A stretch of 64,000 nucleotides of DNA from the NCBI RefSeq assembly GCF_025947285.1, contig NZ_CP110008.1:248001-312000 (forward strand), written 5' to 3'. Of the stretch, positions 35,026 to 47,055 are shown one piece after another. Under the pieces are notes generated by a model. It did not search any database. It was given only the letters and a program-made list of their open reading frames with translations, and was not told the DNA's origin. A program made the position numbers and the translations under genes. The DNA is from Flavobacterium sp. N2820. GTDB lineage: Bacteria > Bacteroidota > Bacteroidia > Flavobacteriales > Flavobacteriaceae. Within the stretch, counting starts at the first letter, position 1; each line of letters opens with the position of its first letter.

Positions 35026-38000
35026 ATGATAAAGTATTTAAAACTTTCTTTCTTAACAGTTTTTTTTTCTGGAACTCTTTTTGCACAACAATCGTCGGTT
35101 TACACACATGATTTAACCGAATTTAATCGTGCGGTTGAATTGTATAAAGATAAACAATATCAAGCAGCACAAATTTTATTTGATAAAGAAAAAACAAAAA
35201 CAAACAACCAAGAAGTTGCAGCTGATTGCGCTTACTATATTGCCAATTGCGCCATTCGATTAAATCAAATGGGTGCTGATGTTTTGGTTGAAAATTTTGT
35301 AGAAGATTATCCAACCAGTACAAAAACAAATCAAGCCTATATTGATGTGGCTCATTACTATTTTGATGAGGGAAATTATCCAAAATCATTAGAATGGTTT
35401 GATAAAGCAGATCCCAATTCAATGTCTCAAGCAGACAAAGAAAAATATAATTTCCAAAAAGGATATGCCTATTTTACAGCTAAAAACAACAAAGAAGCCG
35501 CTAAGTATTTTAATATGGTGGTGAATTCTAAAACATTTGGAAGTCAGGCAAAATACTATTTAGGGTACATGTCTTATGAAACGGATGATTATAAAAGTGC
35601 CAATGAGTATTTTGAACAAGTTTCTGACCAAGATAAGTACAAAGAAAAAATGGGCTATTTTCAGGCCGATATGAATTTTAAATTGGGTAATTTTCAAAAA
35701 GCAGTTGATTTAGGTTTAGAACAAATGCCAAAATCAAGAGCCGATGAGAAGAGCGAATTGTCCAAAATTATTGGAGAAAGTTATTTCAATTTAAAAAAAT
35801 ACGACAAAGCATTACCTTATTTATTAGACTATAAAGGAAAAAAAGGAAAATGGAACAACACCGATTTCTATCAGTTGGGTTATGCGTATTATCAACAAAA
35901 AGATTATGAAAATGCCATCACACAATTCAATAAAATTATTGATGGAAATGATGCTGTGGCTCAAAATGCCTATTATCATTTAGCGGAAAGCTATTTAAAA
36001 ACAGATAAAAAGCAACAAGCTTTAAACGCATTTAAAAAAGCATCTGAAATGGAATTTGATGCTAAAATTCAAGAAGATGCGTATTTGAATTATGCTAAAT
36101 TAAGTTACGAAATTGGAAATCCATATCAATCAGTTCCTGAAATTATGAATGCGTATTTGGCAAAATATCCAAATACGTCATATAAACAAGAAATCAATAC
36201 GCTCTTAATTAGTTCGTATATCACTTCAAAAAATTATAAAGAAGCTTTGGTTTTATTAGAAAAAAGTAAATCACCAGAAAACAAATTAGCGTATCAAAAA
36301 GTGACTTTTTATAGAGGTTTAGAACTGTATACCGATGGCGATTTCAAAGGAGCTTATTCATTATTTAAAAAATCTATCGCAGAAAATAAAGATGCAAAAT
36401 TTTCAGCAAGAGCAACCTTTTGGAAAGGCGAAACAGAATACAATTTGGATCAATTTGAAGAAGCAAAATTAAGTTTTTTACAATTTTTAAATAGCGCAGA
36501 AGCTTCAACTACTCCTGAATTCAAAAATGCAAATTACAACTTAGCGTATGCGTATTTTAAATTAAAAGAATATGATAATGCCATCAAATATTTTGGCGAT
36601 TTTACAACTTCAATTAAAGACGATAAAGTACGCTTGACAGATGCCTATTTGCGTTTAGGGGATTGTAATTTCATCTCGACAAAATATTGGCCAGCAATGG
36701 ACGCTTACAATAAAGCAATTGATTTAAAGAGTGTTGATGCTGATTATGCAGCTTTTCAAAAAGGAATTAGTTATGGTTTTGTAAGCAAACCTGAACGTAA
36801 AATTGAAGATTTAGAAAAATTTATAAAAACCTATCCAACGTCTCAATATGCAGACGATGCACTATATGAATTGGGAAATACTTACGTGAATCAAAATCAA
36901 ACCGATAAGGCGATTTCGACTTATGACAAATTAATTAGCAGTTACAAATCGAGTTCTTATGTAGCAAAAGCTATTCTAAAACAAGGGTTGATTTATTACA
37001 ACGGAAATAAAGAAGAGCAAGCGTTAACAAAATTTAAAAAAGTAGTTGCTGAATATCCAAATTCTCCAGAATCATTAGAAGCCGTATCAACTGCACGTTT
37101 AATTTATGTAGATAGCGGTAAAGTTGACGAATATGCTGATTGGGTTAAAACCTTATCTTTTGTAGAAGTTTCAAATGCTGATTTGGATAATGATACCTAT
37201 GAATCTGCCGAAAAACAATATTTGCAAAACAATGCCAAACAAGCTATTTCTGGATTTACAAGTTATGTGAGTAAATTTCCAAACGGATTACATGCGTTAA
37301 AAGCAAATTTCTATTTGGCGCAGTTGTATTTTGCTGATAATTTAGAAGCAAATTCCGTGAAACATTATGATTATGTAGTTTCAAAACCACGAAATGAATT
37401 TACTGAACAATCACTAGCTCGTTTGTGTCAAGTGCATTTAAAAGCAAAGAATTACGACAGTGCAATTCCGGTTTTAAAACGTTTGGAAACCGAAGCAGAA
37501 TTTCCGCAAAATAAAACGTATGCACAATCTAATTTAATGAAATCGTATTACGAAAAACAAGATTTTGTAAATGCTGTAATTTATGCTGATAAAGTATTGG
37601 CAAATGATAAAGTTGATGATCGAATTAAAAGTGATGCACAAATAATAGTAGCGCGTTCGGCAATTAAAACGAATGATGAAACAAAAGCAAAAGAAGCTTA
37701 TGCAAAATTGAATAAAATTGCAAAAGGCGAACTAAAAGCAGAAGCATTATATTATGATGCTTATTTCAAAAATAAAGAAGGAAAATTTGATGCATCTAAC
37801 ACAGTTGTTGAAAAAATTGCAAGTGATTATTCGGGTTATAAGTTTTTTGGAGCAAAAGCATTGATCATTATGGCAAAAAACTATTTCAGTTTAAATGATA
37901 GTTTTCAAGCTACTGAAATTTTGCAAAGTGTAATAGATAATTTCACAGAATATGCAGATGTAGTTGCTGAAGCACAAAAGGAATTAGACGCGATAAAAAT

Positions 38001-38037
38001 CGAAGAAGCAAAACGTAATTCATCCATCACAAATTAA
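35026..38037 (+). CDS. Large periplasmic tetratricopeptide-repeat protein
   Basis: The 1003 residues begin with signal peptide MIKYLKLSFLTVFFSGTLFAQ. The whole mature part is built of TPR and Sel1/CDC27-like helical hairpins, shown by repeated phrases such as YFDEGNYPKSLEWFDKA, YYQQKDYENAITQFNKII, YELGNTYVNQNQTDKAISTYDKLI and AYFKLKEYDNAIKYFGDF. Such proteins are scaffolds for other proteins. It is followed 60 bases later by a barrel protein, an arrangement common in Flavobacteria, so a joint role at the outer membrane is plausible. The partner proteins are not known. Confidence 0.88.
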   Translation: MIKYLKLSFLTVFFSGTLFAQQSSVYTHDLTEFNRAVELYKDKQYQAAQILFDKEKTKTNNQEVAADCAYYIANCAIRLNQMGADVLVENFVEDYPTSTKTNQAYIDVAHYYFDEGNYPKSLEWFDKADPNSMSQADKEKYNFQKGYAYFTAKNNKEAAKYFNMVVNSKTFGSQAKYYLGYMSYETDDYKSANEYFEQVSDQDKYKEKMGYFQADMNFKLGNFQKAVDLGLEQMPKSRADEKSELSKIIGESYFNLKKYDKALPYLLDYKGKKGKWNNTDFYQLGYAYYQQKDYENAITQFNKIIDGNDAVAQNAYYHLAESYLKTDKKQQALNAFKKASEMEFDAKIQEDAYLNYAKLSYEIGNPYQSVPEIMNAYLAKYPNTSYKQEINTLLISSYITSKNYKEALVLLEKSKSPENKLAYQKVTFYRGLELYTDGDFKGAYSLFKKSIAENKDAKFSARATFWKGETEYNLDQFEEAKLSFLQFLNSAEASTTPEFKNANYNLAYAYFKLKEYDNAIKYFGDFTTSIKDDKVRLTDAYLRLGDCNFISTKYWPAMDAYNKAIDLKSVDADYAAFQKGISYGFVSKPERKIEDLEKFIKTYPTSQYADDALYELGNTYVNQNQTDKAISTYDKLISSYKSSSYVAKAILKQGLIYYNGNKEEQALTKFKKVVAEYPNSPESLEAVSTARLIYVDSGKVDEYADWVKTLSFVEVSNADLDNDTYESAEKQYLQNNAKQAISGFTSYVSKFPNGLHALKANFYLAQLYFADNLEANSVKHYDYVVSKPRNEFTEQSLARLCQVHLKAKNYDSAIPVLKRLETEAEFPQNKTYAQSNLMKSYYEKQDFVNAVIYADKVLANDKVDDRIKSDAQIIVARSAIKTNDETKAKEAYAKLNKIAKGELKAEALYYDAYFKNKEGKFDASNTVVEKIASDYSGYKFFGAKALIIMAKNYFSLNDSFQATEILQSVIDNFTEYADVVAEAQKELDAIKIEEAKRNSSITN

Positions 38038-38052
38038 TATATAGCAAGAAAC

Positions 38053-38078
38053 TGTCATTCTGAACTAGTTTCAGAATC
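38053..38078 (+). repeat. REP-like hairpin element between TPR and barrel genes
   Basis: TGTCATTCTGAACTAGTTTC followed by AGAATC. ATTCTGAA (38057-38064) pairs perfectly with TTCAGAAT (38070-38077) around the loop CTAGT. Compared with the copy at 22177, a G-C pair has become T-A on both sides of the stem. Confidence 0.8.
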
Positions 38079-38097
38079 GCATCTAAAAAATTTGAAC

Positions 38098-39852
38098 ATG
38101 AAGAAATTAAATAGAATCACAATAGTTTTAGTAATATTCGGAATCCAATTTTCGTTTTCTCAAAAAAAAGATGAAAACATTGGCTCTGAAGTAGTAAATA
38201 TTGTAAAACCATACACGCCTACCATTTCTGATGCTTTCAAAGTAAAAGAAACACCAGTTTTGGAAGATGAAGAAGAGCAAAAAAAGGAAACCATTCAGTA
38301 TAATATTTTTTCATTTCCAGTAGCGTCAACTTTTACACCCGCGAAAGGAAAAGCGGCAGGAGTTGATAAAGCCGAAAAAGAAAAATTATACAACAATTAC
38401 GCAACGTTAGGTTTCGGAAATTATCCAACAATAAATGCAGAATTGTTCATAACACAAAATCTTAGCCGAAGCAATTATGTAGGTGGAATGTTGCGCCATT
38501 TGTCTTCTCAAGGCGGCATCAAAGATTTGGTTTTAGATGATAAATATTACAACACAAGTTTAGATGTAACTTATGGAGTGCGTGAGCGCGATTTAAGCTG
38601 GAATGTAGATTTAGGGGTGAAAAATCAAATTTATAATTGGTACGGATTACCTACAGAAACTATTGCTTTTGATGATGCAACAATTAACAGCATCGATTCA
38701 AAACAAAGTTACAATACAATTGCTCTTGGCGGAAAAATGACATTAAAAGACGGAATTTTTAGTGAGGCAAGTATGCAATTTAAACGTTTTTCAGATGGAT
38801 TAAATTCGGGTGAAAATCGATTTTTTATCAAGCCAAATTTTGATTTTGAAGTAATGAATCAAAAAATCAAAGCCGATTTTGTAGTTGATTACGTTGGTGG
38901 TAGTTTTGATAGAATGTTAGCTATAGATTCGGAATTAAAATACAGTACAATAATTGCAGGAATGAAACCAAGTATTTTATACCAACAAGATGATTTATCG
39001 GTGCAGTTAGGTGCGGGCGTTTTCTATGCAACTGCAAAAATTAATGGGGAAAGTGATGGAAAGATTTTTATTTATCCAAACATCAAAGCTTCCTATAAAT
39101 TAGTTGGCGATATTTTAGTAGCTTATGCTGGTGCAGAAGGAGGTTTACAGCAAAACTCATATGCTGATTTTGTGGAAGAAAATTCATTTGTGTCACCAAC
39201 ACTTTTTATTGCACCCACAGATAACAAATATGATATTTATGCAGGTTTAAAAGGTAAATTAGCGAATTCAGTAGCCTTTAATGTTAGAGCATCCTATTTG
39301 AACCAAGATGATAAAGCGCTTTATGTGAGTAACGAATACAATCCTACATTTGCAAATACAGAAGGTTACGCTTATGGGAATTCGTTTGGGGTAGTTTATG
39401 ATAATATAAAAACATTGAGTTTGTTTGGTGAATTAAAGGCCGATTTTTCTAAAAGTGTAACTTTTGGTATTAATGGAACCTACAATAATTATTCATCAGA
39501 TACGCAAGCCGAAGCTTGGAATTTACCACAATTAAAAGTTGGAACAACAGTAGATTTTGACATCAACGAAAAATGGTATGCAGGTGCCAATGTGTTTTTT
39601 GTAGGCGAAAGAAAAGATTTGATATCAGTTCAGAATGCTGCGGCTGTTTTTCCACCAATTTTTGATCCAACAGTAGTTACATTAGACAGTTATTTCGATT
39701 TGAATGCGCACGTAGGATACAAATACAACGCAAGATTAACCGCTTTCTTAAAAGGAAACAATTTAGCCAATCAACAATACAACCGCTGGGCAAATTTCCC
39801 AGTACAAGGAGTTCAGGTGTTGTTAGGAGCGAATTATAAATTCGATTTTTAA
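38098..39852 (+). CDS. TonB-dependent-receptor-like outer-membrane barrel without a plug
   Basis: From ATG 38098 the protein has 584 residues, with signal peptide MKKLNRITIVLVIFGIQFSFSQ. A short acidic linker (EDEEEQKKE) is followed by repeated amphipathic strands ending in aromatic residues and by a final strand NYKFDF, the C-terminal Phe signal of outer-membrane barrels. The terminal part (AFLKGNNLANQQYNRWANFPVQG) is that of TonB-dependent receptors, but no plug domain of about 120 residues or TonB box is visible. It may be a structural barrel rather than a transporter. It probably shares a transcript with the TPR gene. Confidence 0.82.
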   Translation: MKKLNRITIVLVIFGIQFSFSQKKDENIGSEVVNIVKPYTPTISDAFKVKETPVLEDEEEQKKETIQYNIFSFPVASTFTPAKGKAAGVDKAEKEKLYNNYATLGFGNYPTINAELFITQNLSRSNYVGGMLRHLSSQGGIKDLVLDDKYYNTSLDVTYGVRERDLSWNVDLGVKNQIYNWYGLPTETIAFDDATINSIDSKQSYNTIALGGKMTLKDGIFSEASMQFKRFSDGLNSGENRFFIKPNFDFEVMNQKIKADFVVDYVGGSFDRMLAIDSELKYSTIIAGMKPSILYQQDDLSVQLGAGVFYATAKINGESDGKIFIYPNIKASYKLVGDILVAYAGAEGGLQQNSYADFVEENSFVSPTLFIAPTDNKYDIYAGLKGKLANSVAFNVRASYLNQDDKALYVSNEYNPTFANTEGYAYGNSFGVVYDNIKTLSLFGELKADFSKSVTFGINGTYNNYSSDTQAEAWNLPQLKVGTTVDFDINEKWYAGANVFFVGERKDLISVQNAAAVFPPIFDPTVVTLDSYFDLNAHVGYKYNARLTAFLKGNNLANQQYNRWANFPVQGVQVLLGANYKFDF

Positions 39853-39855
39853 AAC

Positions 39856-39936
39856 TTCAACATTCAATATTCAAAATTCATTGTTCCAGGTTAAAAAAAA
39901 ATGTTGAATATTCAATTTTGAACAACGAATTTTGAG
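39856..39936. repeat. Two consecutive period-7 arrays in an intergenic region
   Basis: First array (39856-39883): TTCAACA, TTCAATA, TTCAAAA, TTCATTG. Second array (39904-39931): TTGAATA, TTCAATT, TTGAACA, ACGAATT. Both keep strict 7-base spacing. No TAnnTTTG element adjoins either; the function is unknown. Confidence 0.5.
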
Positions 39937-39978
39937 GTTTACTAAAGTGGTTTTCTAAGTTTTTCAATACTATATTTC

Positions 39979-40542
39979 ATGAATAAATATCTTTTTCTAA
40001 TTATTTGTTTTAGTTTTTTGAATTGTAAGGATTCAGAAAATAAAATTGTGAATACAACCGAGATAAAATCTAATAATTTGAATTTCTTTGATTTTGATAA
40101 GGTTGAACATTATTCTAAAGACATAAAAGATGACGATATTTTGCAAGAAATGCAAAGATTAGATGGTGTTGATAAGAAATCTGAAGAGCATAATTATCTA
40201 AATCTAATTGGATATAATTATCCTAAAGATGTTAATGATAAAGAATTTATAAGTAATTTGGTAAAATACAAATTTTCAAAAATACATATTGATAATAATT
40301 TTCATAACGACATAAATAAACTTTTTAGTACATCAAAATGTGAAGGAGGTTATCCGTTAGCTTGTGCTCCAGTTTACAGAGATATTCTTGTTTTTTATAA
40401 ACAAGATAAGATTATTGGAATAGCAAAAATTTGTTTTGAATGTGGACAAAGCTATATTTTGGGTTCTTCTAATGATGTAAGTTATTTTGGAAGTTGTGGG
40501 GAGTATGGTATATTGTATGAAATTTTAAAACAAAAACAATAA
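39979..40542 (+). CDS. Putative lipoprotein of unknown function
   Basis: A 187-residue protein with an N-terminal hydrophobic stretch ending in cysteine (MNKYLFLIICFSFLNC), which suggests lipidation at Cys16 although Asn before the Cys is not the classic lipobox residue. The mature part is acidic and contains five more cysteines, among them CEGGYPLACAPVYRDIL and CFECGQ, that could form disulfides. No domain is recognised. It stands alone between a period-7 repeat region and the GreA-like gene. Confidence 0.65.
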   Translation: MNKYLFLIICFSFLNCKDSENKIVNTTEIKSNNLNFFDFDKVEHYSKDIKDDDILQEMQRLDGVDKKSEEHNYLNLIGYNYPKDVNDKEFISNLVKYKFSKIHIDNNFHNDINKLFSTSKCEGGYPLACAPVYRDILVFYKQDKIIGIAKICFECGQSYILGSSNDVSYFGSCGEYGILYEILKQKQ

Positions 40543-40588
40543 TCCTTTACTTCCTTAGCGCTTTCTTTGCGAACTTTTTGATTAAACC

Positions 40589-41038
40589 ATGACATTCAAA
40601 CAAAAAATAAAATCCCATTATCAAAACCTATTATCTGAAAAAATAAACGAATTGCGTTTTATGATTTCCGATTTGGCTCAAGATGCGCAAAACGATGCGA
40701 AAGGTTCGGCTGGTGATAAGCACGAAACCGCTTTGTCGATGATGCATTTAGAGCAAGAAAAACTAAATCAAAAGTTAGCGGAAATCATCGGTCAAAAGAA
40801 TAGCGTTGATAAAATTGATGCAGATGCAATTCACGCCAAAGTTGCACTTGGAAGTATGGTTCAAACCAACGAAATGCTGTTTTATATCAGTGGCGCTTTG
40901 CCAAAAATAACAATCGATAATAAAACCATTATTGCCGTTTCACCAGAATCTCCTTTGGGAAGTCAATTATTAGGAAAAAGACCAGGAGATGAGGTGTTAA
41001 TCAACTCGAATCGTTTCGAAATAAAAACAATTGAATAA
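40589..41038 (+). CDS. GreA/GreB-like C-terminal domain protein
   Basis: A 149-residue protein with an N-terminal coiled coil (about residues 5-70, including HETALSMMHLEQEKLNQKLAEI) and a C-terminal FKBP-like domain whose VSPESPLGSQLLGKRPGDEV (about residues 116-135) is the conserved GreA/GreB/Rnk element. It is a small RNA-polymerase-binding candidate rather than an enzyme; database entries of this family are sometimes mislabelled as 3-oxoacyl-ACP synthase. The acidic tip residues needed for transcript cleavage are not evident. A strong terminator follows directly. Confidence 0.72.
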   Translation: MTFKQKIKSHYQNLLSEKINELRFMISDLAQDAQNDAKGSAGDKHETALSMMHLEQEKLNQKLAEIIGQKNSVDKIDADAIHAKVALGSMVQTNEMLFYISGALPKITIDNKTIIAVSPESPLGSQLLGKRPGDEVLINSNRFEIKTIE

Positions 41039-41044
41039 AATGTA

Positions 41045-41070
41045 AACCACTCACTCGAGTGGTTTTTTTA
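41045..41070 (+). terminator. Intrinsic terminator after the GreA-like gene
   Basis: AACCACTC (41045-41052) pairs with GAGTGGTT (41057-41064) around a 4-base loop and runs into seven T residues. It starts 6 bases after the stop codon. Confidence 0.88.
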
Positions 41071-41213
41071 TGATTTGTAACCAAAACTAACTCAAAATAA
41101 CTTTTTAAGTTTATAATTTCATTAAAAAATCAAATTTTAGTTATAAATTATAATTAATAACAAAATTGTTGTTTATTATTTAAACTTAATTAATCAATTT
41201 TGCTTCATCAAAT

Positions 41214-41237
41214 TAAGTGAATGTATCATCTCACTTA
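41214..41237. other. Short inverted repeat in the asnB leader
   Basis: TAAGTGA (41214-41220) and TCACTTA (41231-41237) form a 7-bp stem with a 10-base loop, 36 bases before the asnB start. It lacks a T-run, so it is more like an operator or leader hairpin than a terminator. The rest of 41071-41273 is AT-rich with no other feature seen. Confidence 0.3.
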
Positions 41238-41273
41238 CACAATTAAACATTTCAACGATTAAACTTAAAGATT

Positions 41274-42890
41274 ATGTGCGGAATATTAGCCATTATAGGA
41301 AAAGGAAAAGAAGAAGCATTGGTACAACAATTGTCTAAAAGAATGAGCCACCGTGGTCCAGATGAAAGTGATATCCATGTAACTGAGAAAGGACACATTT
41401 TGGCACACGAGCGTTTGTCAATTGTCGATTTACATACAGGAAAACAACCTATTCAAGGAACCGATTCGGCTTGGATGGTGCATAATGGCGAAATATACAA
41501 TCACAAAAAATTAAGAGAAACAACTTTAAAACATCACACATTTAGAACCACATCAGATTCAGAAGTTATCGTGCATTTGTACGAAGAATTTGGATATGAT
41601 TTCTGCGATATGTTAGACGGAATTTTCGCTTTAGTAGTTATCGATGGAGATGATTATATTGTAGCTCGTGATCCACTGGGAGTAAAACCTTTGTATTATG
41701 GAATGGATGAAAGAGGACGCTTGTATTTTGCTTCCGAAATGAAAGCCATAACCGACCAATGCAAAACGTTTTCTACATTTCCGCCAGGACATTATTACAC
41801 CGAAAAAACAGGTTTTGTGAAATATTACAAACCAGAATGGGAAGCGCATGAAACTGCAGTTGAAAAATTAGATTTAGAAGCTTTAAATGCAAGTTTAACT
41901 CAAGCTGTTGAAAAACGTTTAATGTGCGATGTGCCTTTTGGAGTATTGCTTTCAGGTGGATTAGATTCATCCTTAATTGCTTCAATTACTTCAAGATTGT
42001 TAGAAGGAACTGGACAAGAATTACATTCGTTTTCTATTGGATTAGATGCTTCGGCACCCGATTTAGTAGCAGCAAAAAAAGTAGCGGATTTTATTGGAAC
42101 TACACATCATGAAATTCATTTCACAGTCGAACAAGGAATCGATATTTTAGATAAGTTAATTTGGCATTTAGAAACCTACGATGTAACGTCAATTCGGGCA
42201 AGCACGCCAATGTATTTCTTGTCAAAAGCGATTACAGAAAAAGGGATTAAAATGGTATTGTCAGGCGAAGGAGCCGATGAGATTTTTGGAGGTTATTTGT
42301 ACTTTAGAAATGCGCCTTCAGTATTGGATTTTCAAAAAGAAACCATTGAACGCGTGCAGAAGTTATTTACAGCCGATTTGCTTCGTGCCGATAAATCAAC
42401 CATGGCACATGGATTAGAAGCAAGAGTTCCATTTTTAGATAAAGCGTTTTTGGATTTAGCAATCAAAATTCAGCCAGAAGAAAAAATGCCAAAAACGTAT
42501 GACGGAATTGAAAAATATATTTTAAGAAAAGCATTCGACACACCTGAGAAGCCATACTTGCCAGAAGAAATTTTATGGCGTCAAAAAGAACAGTTTTCAG
42601 ATGGAGTAGGGTATAACTGGATTGATACTTTAATTGAATATTGTTCAAGTCAAGTAACTGATATTGAGTTTTCAAGAGCAAAAGAGTTGTTTCCATATAA
42701 TACACCGGTTACAAAAGAAGCCTTTTTCTATCGTCGTATTTTTCAAAAACATTTTTCACAAGATAGTGCGGCACAAACCGTGCGAAAATGGATTCCAAAA
42801 TGGCAAGAAAATCAAGATCCAAGTGGTAGAGCAAATGCCGCTCACGTAAAGGCAGATGTAGCTATTGCTTCAAGCGCAGCATTAGTGTAG
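41274..42890 (+). CDS. asnB: Asparagine synthase B (glutamine-hydrolysing)
   Basis: Makes asparagine from aspartate, glutamine and ATP. The 538 residues start MCGILAIIG, so Cys2 becomes the N-terminal nucleophile of the glutaminase domain, with the RMSHRGPDESD and HNGEIYNH motifs following. The synthetase domain carries the pyrophosphate loop LLSGGLDSSLIAS (about residues 224-236) and LSGEGADEIFGGY. Its length fits the E. coli AsnB class (about 554 residues). It stands alone between two terminators with a 235-base upstream region. Confidence 0.95.
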   Translation: MCGILAIIGKGKEEALVQQLSKRMSHRGPDESDIHVTEKGHILAHERLSIVDLHTGKQPIQGTDSAWMVHNGEIYNHKKLRETTLKHHTFRTTSDSEVIVHLYEEFGYDFCDMLDGIFALVVIDGDDYIVARDPLGVKPLYYGMDERGRLYFASEMKAITDQCKTFSTFPPGHYYTEKTGFVKYYKPEWEAHETAVEKLDLEALNASLTQAVEKRLMCDVPFGVLLSGGLDSSLIASITSRLLEGTGQELHSFSIGLDASAPDLVAAKKVADFIGTTHHEIHFTVEQGIDILDKLIWHLETYDVTSIRASTPMYFLSKAITEKGIKMVLSGEGADEIFGGYLYFRNAPSVLDFQKETIERVQKLFTADLLRADKSTMAHGLEARVPFLDKAFLDLAIKIQPEEKMPKTYDGIEKYILRKAFDTPEKPYLPEEILWRQKEQFSDGVGYNWIDTLIEYCSSQVTDIEFSRAKELFPYNTPVTKEAFFYRRIFQKHFSQDSAAQTVRKWIPKWQENQDPSGRANAAHVKADVAIASSAALV

Positions 42891-42920
42891 TATTTCATAA
42901 ATATGGTTTGTTGTTAGGAA

Positions 42921-42948
42921 GCGTCAGTTAGAAATAGCTGACGTTTTT
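42921..42948 (+). terminator. Intrinsic terminator after asnB
   Basis: CGTCAGTTA (42922-42930) pairs with TAGCTGACG (42935-42943), with one G-U, around GAAA, followed by a T-run. Confidence 0.8.
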
Positions 42949-43018
42949 GTTTTCAACAAATGTTAATAACTTAATGGCTTTTTATGCTTATTTATAGTCT
43001 ATTTTTTATCGGAATGGT

Positions 43019-43026
43019 TATATTTG
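43019..43026 (+). promoter_or_regulatory. Candidate -7 element of gyrB
   Basis: TATATTTG, a match to TAnnTTTG, lies 40 bases before the gyrB ATG and after the asnB terminator. No clear TTG is seen at -33. Confidence 0.5.
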
Positions 43027-43060
43027 TCTGTTAATAAAAAATCGAATATTTTAAGAGTAA

Positions 43061-46007
<2,947 letters not shown>

Positions 46008-46036
46008 TTTTATAAATATTTAATATATACAACAAA

Positions 46037-46969
46037 ATGAAAGTAACAATAGTAGGTGCGGGTAACGTAGGTGCAACATGTGCAGATGTTATTTCGTATA
46101 GAGGAATCGCAAGCGAAGTAGTATTAGTTGACATTAAAGAAGGTTTTGCTGAAGGTAAGGCTATGGATATTATGCAATGTGCTACAACAACTGTTTTTAA
46201 CACACAATTGAGCGGAACAACAGGCGATTATTCAAAAACAGCTGGAAGTGATGTGGTAGTAATTACATCTGGAATTCCAAGAAAACCAGGAATGACTCGT
46301 GAAGAATTAATCGGAATCAATGCAGGAATCGTAAAATCGGTTGCAGATAACGTATTAACACATTCGCCAAACGCAATTATTGTAGTTGTATCAAATCCAA
46401 TGGATACAATGACCTATTTAACATTAAAAGCTACTGGACTTCCAAAGAACAGAGTAATTGGAATGGGGGGGGCTTTAGATAGTTCACGTTTCAAATATTT
46501 CTTATCAAAAGCTTTAGATAAACCAGCTAATGATGTTCAAGGAATGGTAATAGGTGGTCATGGAGATACAACAATGATTCCATTAACACGTTTAGCATCT
46601 TACAACGGAGCGCCAGTTTCAAATTTCTTATCACAAGAAGCATTAGACAAAGTAGCTGCTGATACAATGGTAGGAGGAGCAACTTTGACGGGATTATTAG
46701 GTACTTCAGCTTGGTATGCGCCGGGAGCATCTGTAGCGTATTTAGTAGATAGTATTTTAAACAATCAAAAACGTATGATTCCATGTTCAGTTTTCTTAGA
46801 AGGAGAATACGGACAAGAAGATATTTGTATGGGAGTTCCATGTATTATCGGAAAAAATGGAGTGGAGCAAATAGTTGATATTCAGTTGAATGATGTCGAA
46901 AAAGCTGCCTTTGCAAAATCAGCTGATGCAGTTAGAGCAATGAATGCAGATTTGAAATCAGTACTATAA
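46037..46969 (+). CDS. mdh: Malate dehydrogenase
   Basis: NAD-dependent interconversion of malate and oxaloacetate in the TCA cycle. The 310-residue enzyme belongs to the lactate-dehydrogenase-like MDH group. It has the Rossmann GAGNVGATCADV (residues 7-18), the NAD-selecting LVDIKEG, the substrate-loop arginines in SGIPRKPGMTREEL, and the catalytic GGHGDTTMIPL. A run of eight G residues (46465-46472) encodes MGGA in the middle of the gene. A terminator follows. Confidence 0.96.
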   Translation: MKVTIVGAGNVGATCADVISYRGIASEVVLVDIKEGFAEGKAMDIMQCATTTVFNTQLSGTTGDYSKTAGSDVVVITSGIPRKPGMTREELIGINAGIVKSVADNVLTHSPNAIIVVVSNPMDTMTYLTLKATGLPKNRVIGMGGALDSSRFKYFLSKALDKPANDVQGMVIGGHGDTTMIPLTRLASYNGAPVSNFLSQEALDKVAADTMVGGATLTGLLGTSAWYAPGASVAYLVDSILNNQKRMIPCSVFLEGEYGQEDICMGVPCIIGKNGVEQIVDIQLNDVEKAAFAKSADAVRAMNADLKSVL

Positions 46970-46987
46970 TTTCAACAAGAAAATAGC

Positions 46988-47019
46988 AAAACTGTCAAGC
47001 AATTGGCAGTTTTTTTTTG
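46988..47019 (+). terminator. Intrinsic terminator after mdh
   Basis: AAAACTGTCA (46988-46997) pairs with TGGCAGTTTT (47004-47013), with one G-U pair, and continues into a T-run of nine or more. Confidence 0.85.
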
Positions 47020-47055
47020 AACCTAATCCAGCTTTCCATTGCAAGCTTTTATCGC

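Noticed and set aside
40543-40588. Intergenic sequence CTTAGCGCTTTCTTTGCG before the GreA-like gene, which looks like another dispersed repeat or a promoter.
   Set aside because: Only one copy exists in the window, and the best -7 match (TTTCTTTG) misses the invariant A, so neither claim can be supported here.
41214-41237. A riboswitch or attenuator upstream of asnB.
   Set aside because: Only a 7-bp hairpin is visible, with no leader peptide, no T-run and no known aptamer pattern, so it is listed only as an inverted repeat.
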